A stretch of DNA of 64,000 nucleotides from Mixta theicola (GTDB lineage: Bacteria; Pseudomonadota; Gammaproteobacteria; Enterobacterales; Enterobacteriaceae): positions 1 to 64,000 of the forward strand of contig NZ_NWUO01000007.1 of the NCBI RefSeq assembly GCF_002895925.1, read 5' to 3'. Numbering within the stretch: the stretch's first letter is position 1; every line of letters begins with the position of its first letter. Below the pieces are notes generated by a model. The model was given only the letters and a program-made list of their open reading frames with translations. It was not told the origin of the DNA and ran no database searches. Shown piece after piece: positions 18,750-27,439 of this stretch. Both the position numbers and the translations under genes were made by a program.

Positions 18750-18923
18750 CCTTAAAACGTAATCAACAAACGGTCGTCTGTTTTTGCGACTTTATGTTGC
18801 CAGAAGCGCGGCTGACAGGGTAGCCTCTTGCGAGGTTTTCTCTACAGGCTGTGGCCCGGCACGGATGTCAAACAGAACGTCCTTTAATGGCGGCAGCCGA
18901 TCATCTTTCCGACAGGAGCTGTA

Positions 18924-19901
18924 ATGCCTAATCGTTTGACCTGGTGCGACCTGCCTTCCGATGTTTCTCTTTGGCCAGGACTGCCTCTTTCACTGAGCGG
19001 TGACGAAGTAATGCCGCTGGATTATCGTGCCGGGCGTACCGGCTGGCTGCTTTACGGGCACCAGCTGAATAAAGATTCGCTGACGGCGTATCAGCATCAG
19101 CTGGGCGCCGCCATGGTGATTGTCAGCGCCTGGAGCGTGGATGATTATCAGGTGCTTCGTCTGGCGGGATCGCTGACGCCGCGTGCGGCGCGTCTGGCTC
19201 ATGACATGGGTCTGGACGTCGCGCCGCTGGGTAAAATTCCCTATCTGAAAGCGCCGGGCCTGCTGGTAATGGATATGGACTCCACCGCGATTCAGATCGA
19301 ATGTATCGATGAGATCGCGCGTCTGGCGGGATGCGGCGAGCAGGTGGCTGAAGTGACCGAACGCGCCATGCGCGGCGAGCTGGACTTTACCGCCAGCCTG
19401 CGCCAGCGCGTCGCTACGCTGAAAGGGGCCGACGCCAATATTCTGAAGCAGGTACGCGATACGCTGCCGCTGATGCCGGGTTTAAGTACGCTGGTGCATA
19501 AGCTGCAGGCGTTAGGCTGGCAGGTAGCCATCGCCTCCGGCGGCTTTACTTACTTTGCCGAATATCTGCGCGACCAGCTACATCTTACCGCTATTGTCGC
19601 CAACGAGCTGGAAATCCGTGACGGTAAGTTTACCGGCGAGCTGGTTGGCCTGGTGGTTGATGCGCAATATAAAGCGGATACGCTGGTAAAGCTGGCGCAG
19701 CGCTTCAATATTCCTGCTGAGCAAACGGTAGCGATTGGCGATGGCGCTAACGATCTGCTGATGATTAAGGCTTCCGGGTTAGGCATTGCCTATCACGCCA
19801 AGCCGAAAGTTAATGAACAAACTGAAGTGACGATTCGGCATGCCGATCTGATGGGCGTATTTTGCATCCTCAGCGGCAGCCTGCATCACGAGACGCGATA
19901 A
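18924..19901 (+). CDS. serB: Phosphoserine phosphatase
   Basis: A 325-residue HAD-superfamily enzyme, last step of serine biosynthesis. The nucleophile motif is DMDSTAIQIECIDEIA (first Asp near residue 117), motif II is IASGGFTYFAEYL and motif III/IV is VAIGDGANDLLMI. The N-terminal ~110 residues are the regulatory domain of enterobacterial SerB. GGAG lies before the ATG. radA begins 13 nt downstream, so the two are probably co-transcribed, as in E. coli. Confidence 0.97.
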   Translation: MPNRLTWCDLPSDVSLWPGLPLSLSGDEVMPLDYRAGRTGWLLYGHQLNKDSLTAYQHQLGAAMVIVSAWSVDDYQVLRLAGSLTPRAARLAHDMGLDVAPLGKIPYLKAPGLLVMDMDSTAIQIECIDEIARLAGCGEQVAEVTERAMRGELDFTASLRQRVATLKGADANILKQVRDTLPLMPGLSTLVHKLQALGWQVAIASGGFTYFAEYLRDQLHLTAIVANELEIRDGKFTGELVGLVVDAQYKADTLVKLAQRFNIPAEQTVAIGDGANDLLMIKASGLGIAYHAKPKVNEQTEVTIRHADLMGVFCILSGSLHHETR

Positions 19902-19914
19902 TTGAGGAACTGAG

Positions 19915-21297
19915 TTGGCCAAAGCGGTAAAACGTGCCTTTGTCTGCAACGAATGTGGCGCAGACTATCCGCGTTGGCAGGGGCAATGTAGCGCCTGTCA
20001 CGCCTGGAATACCATTACTGAAGTGCGGCTGGCGGCCTCGCCGGCTGCGGCGCGCAATGAGCGCCTGTCTGGCTACTCCGGCACCGCCGGCGCCAGCCGC
20101 GTCCAGAAGCTGTCGGAAATTAGCCTGGAAGCGTTGCCGCGCTTCTCAACCGGCTTTAAAGAGTTCGATCGCGTGCTGGGCGGCGGCGTTGTTCCCGGCA
20201 GCGCCATCCTGATTGGCGGCAATCCCGGCGCCGGGAAAAGTACGCTGCTGCTGCAAACCTTGTGCAAGCTGTCGGCAGAGATGAAAACGCTGTATGTCAC
20301 CGGTGAAGAGTCGCTGCAGCAGGTGGCAATGCGCGCGCATCGTCTTGGTTTGCCTACCGAAAACCTGAATATGCTGTCGGAAACCAGCATTGAGCAGATC
20401 TGTATAATTGCCGAGCAGGAACAGCCGAAGCTGATGGTGATCGACTCCATTCAGGTGATGCACATGGCGGATATTCAGTCTTCGCCAGGGAGCGTGGCGC
20501 AGGTGCGTGAAACCGCCGCCTGGTTAACGCGCTTCGCCAAAACGCGCGGCGTGGCGATTGTGATGGTGGGCCACGTGACCAAAGATGGCTCGCTGGCCGG
20601 TCCGAAAGTGCTGGAGCACTGCATCGACTGTTCCGTGCTGCTGGATGGCGATGCCGATTCCCGTTTCCGCACGTTGCGCAGTCATAAAAATCGCTTTGGC
20701 GCGGTTAACGAACTGGGCGTATTTGCCATGACCGAGCAGGGTATGCGCGAAGTGAGCAATCCTTCCGCTATTTTCCTGTCGCGTGGCGATGAAATTACCG
20801 CCGGTAGTTCGGTCATGGTGGTATGGGAAGGCACGCGTCCGCTGCTGGTGGAAATCCAGGCGCTGGTGGATCACTCAATGATGGCTAATCCACGCCGCGT
20901 TGCGGTGGGTCTGGAGCAGAATCGCCTGGCGATCCTGCTGGCGGTGCTGCATCGTCACGGCGGATTACAGATGGCGGATCAGGATGTGTTCGTCAACGTC
21001 GTGGGCGGGGTGAAAGTCACGGAAACCAGTGCGGATCTGGCGTTAATGCTGGCGATAGTCTCCAGCCTGCGCGATCGTCCGTTGCCCAACGATCTGGTGA
21101 TTTTCGGCGAGGTCGGGCTGGCAGGTGAAATTCGGCCGGTGCCGAGCGGCCAGGAGCGTATTTCCGAAGCGGCCAAGCATGGCTTCCGGCGCGCCATTGT
21201 CCCTGCGGCCAACGCGCCGAAAAAAGCGCCGGAAAATATGAAAGTTTACCCGGTGAAAAAACTGGCTGACGCGCTGGCGATTCTGGATGAGTTATAA
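19915..21297 (+). CDS. radA: DNA repair protein RadA (RecA-like branch-migration ATPase)
   Basis: 460 residues. The N-terminal zinc finger CNECGADYPRWQGQCSAC (residues 10-27) is followed by a RecA-like ATPase with Walker A GGNPGAGKST near 101, the RadA-specific KNRFG motif (HKNRFGAVNELG) near 260 and a Lon-like C-terminal domain (ADLALMLAIVSSLRDRPLP; GEVGLAGEIRPV). RadA helps RecA in strand exchange and branch migration. It starts with TTG at 19915, the only start that preserves MAKAVKRAFVCNECG; GAGGAACTGAG stands in front. It ends just before a strong intrinsic terminator. Confidence 0.96.
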   Translation: MAKAVKRAFVCNECGADYPRWQGQCSACHAWNTITEVRLAASPAAARNERLSGYSGTAGASRVQKLSEISLEALPRFSTGFKEFDRVLGGGVVPGSAILIGGNPGAGKSTLLLQTLCKLSAEMKTLYVTGEESLQQVAMRAHRLGLPTENLNMLSETSIEQICIIAEQEQPKLMVIDSIQVMHMADIQSSPGSVAQVRETAAWLTRFAKTRGVAIVMVGHVTKDGSLAGPKVLEHCIDCSVLLDGDADSRFRTLRSHKNRFGAVNELGVFAMTEQGMREVSNPSAIFLSRGDEITAGSSVMVVWEGTRPLLVEIQALVDHSMMANPRRVAVGLEQNRLAILLAVLHRHGGLQMADQDVFVNVVGGVKVTETSADLALMLAIVSSLRDRPLPNDLVIFGEVGLAGEIRPVPSGQERISEAAKHGFRRAIVPAANAPKKAPENMKVYPVKKLADALAILDEL

Positions 21298-21323
21298 TTT
21301 TTAGCGCAGGTTAACCTGTCGTT

Positions 21324-21350
21324 GGGGTGGGCCAGTGCCCACCCCTTTTT
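21324..21350 (+). terminator. Intrinsic terminator between radA and nadR
   Basis: GGGGTGGG (21324-21331) pairs with CCCACCCC (21338-21345), loop CCAGTG, followed by five T. The nadR ribosome-binding site begins only a few bases later, so nadR needs its own promoter or read-through. Confidence 0.85.
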
Positions 21351-21362
21351 GCAGGAGGCATT

Positions 21363-22595
21363 ATGTCAACATTTGAATATCTGAAAACCGCCATTCGCCA
21401 GCAGGGACATACGTTGCAGCAGGTCGCGGACGCCAGCGGAATGACGAAAGGCTATCTGAGCCAGCTGCTTAACGCCAAAATTAAAAGCCCCAGCGCGCAA
21501 AAGCTGGAGGCGCTGCATCGCTTTCTGGGGCTGGACTTCCCCCGCCGCAAGAAAACCGTCGGCGTGGTATTCGGCAAGTTCTACCCTCTACACACCGGCC
21601 ATATTTATCTGATTCAGCGCGCCTGCAGCCAGGTTGATGAGCTGCATATCATTATGGGCCACGATGAGCCGCGCGATCGCCAGCTGTTTGAAAACAGCGC
21701 CATGTCGCAACAGCCTACCGTTAGCGATCGCCTGCGCTGGCTATTGCAGACCTTCAAATATCAGAAAAATATCCGCATCCATGCTTTTAATGAACAGGGC
21801 ATGGAGCCTTATCCGCACGGCTGGGATGTCTGGAGTCGAGGCATGACGGCTTTTATGGCGGAAAAGGGGATTGAGCCCGGCTGTGTGTATACCAGCGAGG
21901 AGCTGGATGCGCCGCAGTATCGGGAACATCTGGGGATTGAGACCATCGTTATCGATCCGCAGCGTTCTTTTATGAATATCAGCGGTGCGCAGATCCGCCA
22001 AAATCCTTTTCGTTACTGGGAATATATCCCCACCGAAGTGAAGCCGTTCTTTGTGCGTACCGTAGCGATACTGGGCGGTGAATCAAGCGGAAAATCGGTA
22101 TTAGTTAATAAGCTGGCTAATATTTTTAATACCTCCAGCGCCTGGGAATATGGGCGAGATTACGTCTTCTCTCATCTCGGCGGCGATGAAATGGCGTTGC
22201 AGTATTCCGATTATGACAAAATTGCGTTGGGGCAGGCGCAGTATATCGATTTTGCGGTGAAATATGCCAATAAGGTGGCCTTTATCGATACGGATTTTAT
22301 CACTACCCAGGCCTTTTGCAAAAAATACGAAGGGCGTGAACATCCGTTCGTACAGGCGTTAATTGACGAATACCGCTTCGATTTAGTGATTCTGTTGGAA
22401 AACAATGTTCCCTGGGTAGCCGATGGCCTGCGCAGCCTGGGTAGCTCCGTCGATCGACGCGAGTTTCAAGAGCTGTTAATAAAATTGCTAAATAAAAACC
22501 AGGTAAAATATGAGCATGTTACCGAAGACAGCTACGACCAACGTTTTCTGCGCTGTGTTGAACTGGTAAGAAATATGCTGGAAAACGGAAAGTAA
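21363..22595 (+). CDS. nadR: NadR: NAD repressor / NMN adenylyltransferase / nicotinamide riboside kinase
   Basis: 410 residues with three parts: an N-terminal helix-turn-helix (LQQVADASGMTKGYLSQLLN, ~18-40) that represses NAD biosynthesis genes, an NMN adenylyltransferase domain (GKFYPLHTGH near 68), and a C-terminal kinase with P-loop GGESSGKS near 237. An ATG-like codon 12 codons upstream also opens the frame, but GGAGG lies 5 nt before the ATG at 21363 and this start gives the E. coli length. Position after radA is conserved; in E. coli ettA follows directly, whereas about 3 kb of other DNA intervenes here. Confidence 0.96.
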   Translation: MSTFEYLKTAIRQQGHTLQQVADASGMTKGYLSQLLNAKIKSPSAQKLEALHRFLGLDFPRRKKTVGVVFGKFYPLHTGHIYLIQRACSQVDELHIIMGHDEPRDRQLFENSAMSQQPTVSDRLRWLLQTFKYQKNIRIHAFNEQGMEPYPHGWDVWSRGMTAFMAEKGIEPGCVYTSEELDAPQYREHLGIETIVIDPQRSFMNISGAQIRQNPFRYWEYIPTEVKPFFVRTVAILGGESSGKSVLVNKLANIFNTSSAWEYGRDYVFSHLGGDEMALQYSDYDKIALGQAQYIDFAVKYANKVAFIDTDFITTQAFCKKYEGREHPFVQALIDEYRFDLVILLENNVPWVADGLRSLGSSVDRREFQELLIKLLNKNQVKYEHVTEDSYDQRFLRCVELVRNMLENGK

Positions 22596-22606
22596 AAAGG
22601 CTTGCC

Positions 22607-22640
22607 GGCTGATGGTTATATTATGTCATCAGCCTTTTTA
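22607..22640 (+). terminator. Intrinsic terminator of nadR
   Basis: GGCTGATG (22607-22614) pairs with CATCAGCC (22627-22634), a perfect 8-bp stem with a 12-nt loop, followed by five T. Confidence 0.85.
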
Positions 22641-22642
22641 TT

Positions 22643-23231
22643 CGGAATGTTCTCATTGCTATTTTGCCTTGCGTGACTCAGCTTAGTTATTTAATAATCT
22701 AACCAATTTTTTTGGAATTTTAATTTAATGGTTTCTTTAAAGAAGCCGTGGGTTGACACGTTCCATATAAAATTTTTTTTGAGATTATTGATTTAAGATA
22801 TTGATTTATATAGGTTATTTTTCCTGGTTAGTCTCAATGAGTCTCAATGAATTTATTTAGATTATTGACTAACGTGAGGTTTTTTTTGAAGCAGGAGGTA
22901 AGTTTGCAACGTTAACTTGAGACATAGCTTATATATTGTCAGGGTTTCATTAACTAAGGTTGCCTGTATATATTAATTTTTCTTTTCCTTATATGAAATC
23001 GCAGTAAAGGTATTGTTAACTATGCTTTGGCTTTCTCTGCGTGTGGCAAAATGCGCTGCTGTATTTGGCTTGCTTTAATGGGAGTTGTTAATAACGCTAT
23101 AATTTTATGGTTTTTTCTGAAGCCATTTTATGTGAGACGGCATCATGTACATTACCTTCAAGGTAGAATCGACCTACAATTTTTATATTGTGGCGCAGTG
23201 ATAATCGGGAAGAATCAAGGGAGTGTAAAAT
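22643..23231 (+). other. AT-rich region upstream of the LysR gene
   Basis: About 590 bases, far richer in A+T than the flanking genes, with no convincing gene. It contains an exact 10-base tandem repeat (GTCTCAATGA twice, 22831-22850), several T- and A-runs, and TTGACA at 22754. One 70-codon frame (23027-23239) has no ribosome-binding site and overlaps the lysR start, so it was not called. The composition suggests H-NS-type silenced or horizontally acquired DNA that controls the LysR gene. Confidence 0.5.
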
Positions 23232-24140
23232 ATGCATAAAGACATTAATCATTTGGTAAGAATGGATTTAAACCTGCTGCCCATCCTGGATACTTTGCTT
23301 AACGAAAAAAGCGTGAGCAAAACGGCGGACAAACTTAATGTGACACCGCCCGCAATCAGTAAATCGTTAAATAAGATCAGAGATACCTTTCAGGACCAGC
23401 TTTTGGTTCGTTCCGGCATGAGCCTGGAGTTAACGCCGTTAGCAGTACGCCTTAAACCCCAGCTTAGAGAGCTGCTGGATAATATCCAGACCGTTCTGCA
23501 CCAAAATATTGAGCTTAACGGCAAAGAGCTGCCGCGTTCTTTTAACATCGTGACCAACGATATCCTGATGTCTAAGCTCAGCTATAAGCTAATGAAAAAA
23601 AGCATCCAGGAGAACACCAATCATATCTTCAATTTTAACTATGATAATGCGGCATCCTGCGTCTTACGCAGTGAAGATATCGATCTCTATATCGGGGAGG
23701 ATAAAAGCCTCAGCCCGGAGGTCAAAATACGCACCATCGGCTACAGCGAATGCGTATTTATTGCCAATAAAGACCACCCTGTTTTTCTGATGGAAAAGTC
23801 CCTGAAAAACCTTAAAGAGTTTGTTCTCATCGTTCCCAGGAACAAGCTGAAGGAAGAGATGGAAAGCCTGTACCGCGAGCGTGGCTATAAACGTAAAATC
23901 CATGGTATTAGCGCGGGCTATCTGCCTATTATTGAAAATATTATTCAGACCGGCAGCCTGGGCATCGTTCCAATGTACGTTGTTGATGTCTTACAGAGAA
24001 TGAACATCGAGGTAGATTTCTTTAAGCCAGATTTCGAGCTGCCGAAAGTGCGTATCATTCAGGCCTGGCACCCGCGTTATCATAATTGTTCTTCTCATAA
24101 ATGGCTGCGTGATATTTCGAAAGATCTGCTGGATTTTTAA
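23232..24140 (+). CDS. LysR-family transcriptional regulator (LeuO/NodD-like branch)
   Basis: 302 residues. The winged helix-turn-helix lies at about 12-72 (MDLNLLPILDTLLNEKSVSK, ADKLNVTPPAISKSLNKI), and the substrate-binding domain at ~95-300. The opening MDLNLLxxxDxLLxExSVxxxA and the FxDxLxVRSG pattern are those of the LeuO/NodD/YbeF subgroup. GGGAGTG stands before the ATG. Codon use is more AT-rich than in the neighbours, and the gene sits in DNA absent from the E. coli order, so it is probably acquired. It converges on the reductase gene downstream, so a regulatory link between them is only a guess. Ligand and targets are unknown. Confidence 0.87.
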   Translation: MHKDINHLVRMDLNLLPILDTLLNEKSVSKTADKLNVTPPAISKSLNKIRDTFQDQLLVRSGMSLELTPLAVRLKPQLRELLDNIQTVLHQNIELNGKELPRSFNIVTNDILMSKLSYKLMKKSIQENTNHIFNFNYDNAASCVLRSEDIDLYIGEDKSLSPEVKIRTIGYSECVFIANKDHPVFLMEKSLKNLKEFVLIVPRNKLKEEMESLYRERGYKRKIHGISAGYLPIIENIIQTGSLGIVPMYVVDVLQRMNIEVDFFKPDFELPKVRIIQAWHPRYHNCSSHKWLRDISKDLLDF

Positions 24141-24502
24141 GTTAAATCGACCGGCTGGGTTTTATTAAAACAATAAGCGTGCACGGATAGCCTCTTTATT
24201 TTCATCAAGAATTATCTACGGCGCAACGCTGAACAGGAATAATAGCGTTTATCTTTAATCAAAAGTAATAAAGCTATTATCCGTTATCGTTATTTAAACA
24301 CTGGATATTGCAGTATGAGTACAGCGGATTGGACAGGAATAAAGTGAGGGAACAGGTTAGCGGTATCGCTTAAAAATAGCGGTTATATAACGCCAGGAAA
24401 TTAACGCCCCAATAAAGGGGCGTTAATTACTGCCACGGCAGGCCTGGTTTTACACTACGGCGCTTAACGATCTGATGTCACAGGCGCAGCGCATCGGCGC
24501 AA
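24141..24502. other. Intergenic region between convergent lysR and reductase genes
   Basis: About 360 AT-rich bases with no ORF worth calling. The only clear structure is the palindromic terminator at 24401-24426, listed separately. Confidence 0.4.
24401..24426. terminator. Palindromic terminator between convergent genes
   Basis: TTAACGCCCC (24401-24410) and GGGGCGTTAA (24417-24426) form a perfect 10-bp stem with loop AATAAA, flanked by A/T-rich sequence. It lies between the lysR stop and the reductase stop, so it may serve both strands; neither side has a long T-run. Confidence 0.55.
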
Positions 24503-25504
24503 TCAGTAAATAATAACCACTTTGCCCCGCATATGGCCTTCCAGCACGCGCGAATGCGCCTGGGCTAAGGTTTCTATACTTAATCCGTTTAACGTTTCGT
24601 TCAGCGTGGTATTTAATTTGCCCGCATCCAGCAGCTGAGCCACTTCGTTAAGGATCTCGCCCTGACGCGCCATATCCGGCGTTTGATACATGCTGCGGGT
24701 AAACATAAACTCCCAATGCAGCGCCGCGCTTTTTAACTTTAACTGTTCCATATTCAGCGGATGCGCATTCTCAACGATGGTACAAATTTGGCCCTGTGGC
24801 GCAATCAGCTTACCGATGGTATCCCAGTGGCCATCGGTGTCGTTGAGACAGAAAATATAATCCACCTGTTTGATGCCGTGCTGCGCCAGCTCCTCCGGCA
24901 TATTTTTATAGTTAATCACTAAATCCGCGCCGCGATCTTTGCACCATTGCACCGAGTCAGGGCGTGAGGCGGTAGCGATCACGCGGGCCTTGCTGTGCAG
25001 TTTGGTGAAGGGAATCGCCAGCGATCCCACGCCGCCAGCACCACCAATAATCAGCAGGGTTTGTTCGGCCGTCGCCTCCTGAATGCGCAGGCGCTCAAAC
25101 AGGCCTTCCCACGCGGTTAATGCCGTTAACGGAATCGCTGCCGCAGCGCTCCAGTCAAGACTGTGCGGTTTACGGCCAACAATGCGCGCATCCACCAGCT
25201 GGTAAGTGCTGTTGCTGCCCGGACGCGTAATATCGCCCGCGTAGTAAACTTCGTCCCCAGGCGTAAACTGAGTGACCCGACTGCCGGTTTCGATCACCAC
25301 TGCGCTGGCATCCCAGCCCAGAATACGTGGCTGCTGCAAACCGCTTTTCTGGACGCCTTTATGTACTTTGGTATCGACCGGATTAATCGATACGGCTTTA
25401 ACCTCTACCAGCAGATCGTATTCGCCAGGCGTCGGTTTTTCCGGCTGGATCTCAATAAACTGTTTCGGGTTTTGTGGATTAACGGCAACAGCACGCATAT
25501 TCAT
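24503..25504 (-). CDS. Zinc-type alcohol dehydrogenase-like / quinone oxidoreductase (MDR superfamily)
   Basis: 333 residues. The GroES-like N-terminal domain (VKAVSINPVDTKVHKGVQ; GWDASAVVIETGS; PGDEVYYAG) and the Rossmann domain with the nucleotide motif IIGGAGGVGS near 150 identify a medium-chain dehydrogenase/reductase. The structural-zinc cysteines are absent, as in the QOR-like, NADPH-using branch. TAAGGAGA precedes the ATG. Not part of the E. coli order at this point; probably a lineage-specific detoxifying enone/quinone reductase. Substrate unknown. Confidence 0.87.
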   Translation of the reverse strand: MNMRAVAVNPQNPKQFIEIQPEKPTPGEYDLLVEVKAVSINPVDTKVHKGVQKSGLQQPRILGWDASAVVIETGSRVTQFTPGDEVYYAGDITRPGSNSTYQLVDARIVGRKPHSLDWSAAAAIPLTALTAWEGLFERLRIQEATAEQTLLIIGGAGGVGSLAIPFTKLHSKARVIATASRPDSVQWCKDRGADLVINYKNMPEELAQHGIKQVDYIFCLNDTDGHWDTIGKLIAPQGQICTIVENAHPLNMEQLKLKSAALHWEFMFTRSMYQTPDMARQGEILNEVAQLLDAGKLNTTLNETLNGLSIETLAQAHSRVLEGHMRGKVVIIY

Positions 25505-25571
25505 GTGATTTCTCCTTAGCAGATGGGTCAGTATAGAAGGGCGCAGTCGGGTGATAACAGTACCAATAATA

Positions 25572-25591
25572 AAGCGGCCCGTGGGCCGCTT
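25572..25591 (-). terminator. Intrinsic terminator of ettA
   Basis: On the minus strand, 46 nt after the ettA stop, AAGCGGCCC and GGGCCGCTT form a perfect 9-bp stem with a 2-nt loop (25572-25580 with 25583-25591), followed by TATTATT. Confidence 0.75.
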
Positions 25592-25636
25592 CTTGAGGAA
25601 AGTCTCTGCACGGGGAAGCGCAGGCCGCTTCCTGGC

Positions 25637-27304
25637 TTATTTCGCCATACGCTTATATTTGATGCGTTTCGGCTCCAGCGCTTCCGCACCGAGGGTACGC
25701 TTCTTGTACTCTTCGTATTCGGTAAAGTTACCTTCGAAGAACTCCACCTTACCTTCGCCCTGATAGTCAAGGATATGGGTGGCGATACGGTCGAGGAACC
25801 AACGGTCATGCGAGATCACCATCGCACAGCCAGGGAACTCCAGCAGGGCGTTTTCCAGCGCGCGCAGGGTTTCGATGTCCAGGTCGTTGGTCGGCTCATC
25901 GAGCAGCAGCATGTTGCCGCCAACCTGCAGCAGCTTCGCCAGATGCAGACGGCCACGTTCACCGCCGGACAGCTCGCCAACGCGTTTACCCTGATCGACG
26001 CCTTTGAAGTTAAAGCGGCCCACGTAGGCGCGGCTTGGCATCTCGGTGTTGCCGATCTTCATAATATCCAGCCCGCCAGAAACTTCTTCCCAGACGGTTT
26101 TTGAATTATCCATGCTGTCACGGAACTGATCGACTGACGCCAGCTTCACCGTGTCGCCGAGCGTGATGCTACCGCTGTCCGGCTGTTCCTGGCCGGACAT
26201 CATACGAAACAGCGTGGATTTACCGGCGCCGTTCGGGCCGATAATCCCGACAATAGCGCCTTTCGGCACCGAGAAGGTAAGATCGTCAATCAGCAGACGA
26301 TCGCCGTAGGATTTACGCAGGTTGTTAACTTCCACGACTTTATCGCCGAGGCGCGGGCCCGGTGGAATAAACAGTTCGTTGGTTTCGTTACGTTTCTGGT
26401 ATTCCGTGCTGTTCAGCTCTTCAAAGCGCGCCAGACGAGCTTTGCCCTTCGACTGACGGCCTTTCGCGCCCTGACGCACCCATTCCAGCTCTTTCTCAAT
26501 AGATTTACGGCGAGCCGCTTCCTGAGAAGCTTCCTGCGCCAGACGCTGATCTTTCTGCTCCAGCCAGGAAGAGTAGTTGCCTTCCCACGGGATACCTTCG
26601 CCACGGTCCAGCTCCAGGATCCATCCTGCGACGTTATCAAGGAAATAACGGTCGTGGGTAATGGCCACTACGGTGCCTTCGAAATCGTGCAGGAAACGTT
26701 CCAGCCAGGCGACGGATTCGGCATCCAGGTGGTTGGTCGGTTCGTCGAGCAGCAGCATGTCCGGCTTTTCCAGCAGCAGACGGCACAGCGCGACGCGGCG
26801 GCGTTCACCCCCGGAGAGATTGGCGATTTTCGCTTCCCAGTCCGGCAGGCGCAGCGCATCAGCGGCGCGCTCCAGCTGCACGTTCAGGTTATGACCATCG
26901 TGCGCCTGAATGATCTCCTCCAGCTTGCCCTGTTCAGCGGCCAGCTTGTCGAAATCGGCTTCCGGTTCGGCATACAGCGCGTAAACCTCGTCAAGACGCT
27001 TCAGCGCGCCGACCACTTCAGCCACCGCTTCTTCTACCGATTCACGTACGGTGTGTTCCGGATTGAGCTGCGGCTCCTGCGGCAGATAGCCGATTTTAAT
27101 GCCAGGCTGCGGACGCGCCTCGCCTTCAATATCTTTATCGATGCCCGCCATAATGCGCAGCAGCGTAGATTTACCCGCGCCGTTTAAACCCAGTACGCCA
27201 ATTTTTGCGCCCGGAAAAAAGCTAAGGGAGATGTTCTTAAGAATGTGACGCTTCGGCGGAACGACTTTTCCGACGCGATGCATACTGTAGACGAATTGAG
27301 CCAC
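25637..27304 (-). CDS. ettA: Energy-dependent translational throttle protein EttA (ABC-F)
   Basis: A 555-residue soluble ABC-F ATPase that binds the ribosomal E site and gates the first elongation cycles according to ATP/ADP. Two ABC domains: Walker A GLNGAGKST near 40 and GPNGAGKST near 357; signatures LSGGERRR near 165 and LSGGERGR near 445; Walker B LLLDEPTNHLD and LLLDEPTNDLD. The arm insertion characteristic of EttA lies between the first Walker A and signature motifs. Formerly yjjK. In E. coli it is flanked by nadR and slt; here the reductase/LysR insert and deoR intrude. Confidence 0.97.
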   Translation of the reverse strand: MAQFVYSMHRVGKVVPPKRHILKNISLSFFPGAKIGVLGLNGAGKSTLLRIMAGIDKDIEGEARPQPGIKIGYLPQEPQLNPEHTVRESVEEAVAEVVGALKRLDEVYALYAEPEADFDKLAAEQGKLEEIIQAHDGHNLNVQLERAADALRLPDWEAKIANLSGGERRRVALCRLLLEKPDMLLLDEPTNHLDAESVAWLERFLHDFEGTVVAITHDRYFLDNVAGWILELDRGEGIPWEGNYSSWLEQKDQRLAQEASQEAARRKSIEKELEWVRQGAKGRQSKGKARLARFEELNSTEYQKRNETNELFIPPGPRLGDKVVEVNNLRKSYGDRLLIDDLTFSVPKGAIVGIIGPNGAGKSTLFRMMSGQEQPDSGSITLGDTVKLASVDQFRDSMDNSKTVWEEVSGGLDIMKIGNTEMPSRAYVGRFNFKGVDQGKRVGELSGGERGRLHLAKLLQVGGNMLLLDEPTNDLDIETLRALENALLEFPGCAMVISHDRWFLDRIATHILDYQGEGKVEFFEGNFTEYEEYKKRTLGAEALEPKRIKYKRMAK

Positions 27305-27439
27305 GTGAAATGAGCCTCTTATGGTCTGGGTGGTAATCGGGGCACATCGCCCGCTCAGAACTGCAAGTTTAGCGGTTTTCCCTGCTTAATCACAGCCATC
27401 ATCCAGGCCGATTGTTTGCCTGCCGGGCGGTAAGTCTTT

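Noticed and set aside
23027-23239. 70-codon frame upstream of the LysR gene
   Set aside because: No Shine-Dalgarno, overlaps the lysR start, lies in AT-rich spacer and resembles no family.
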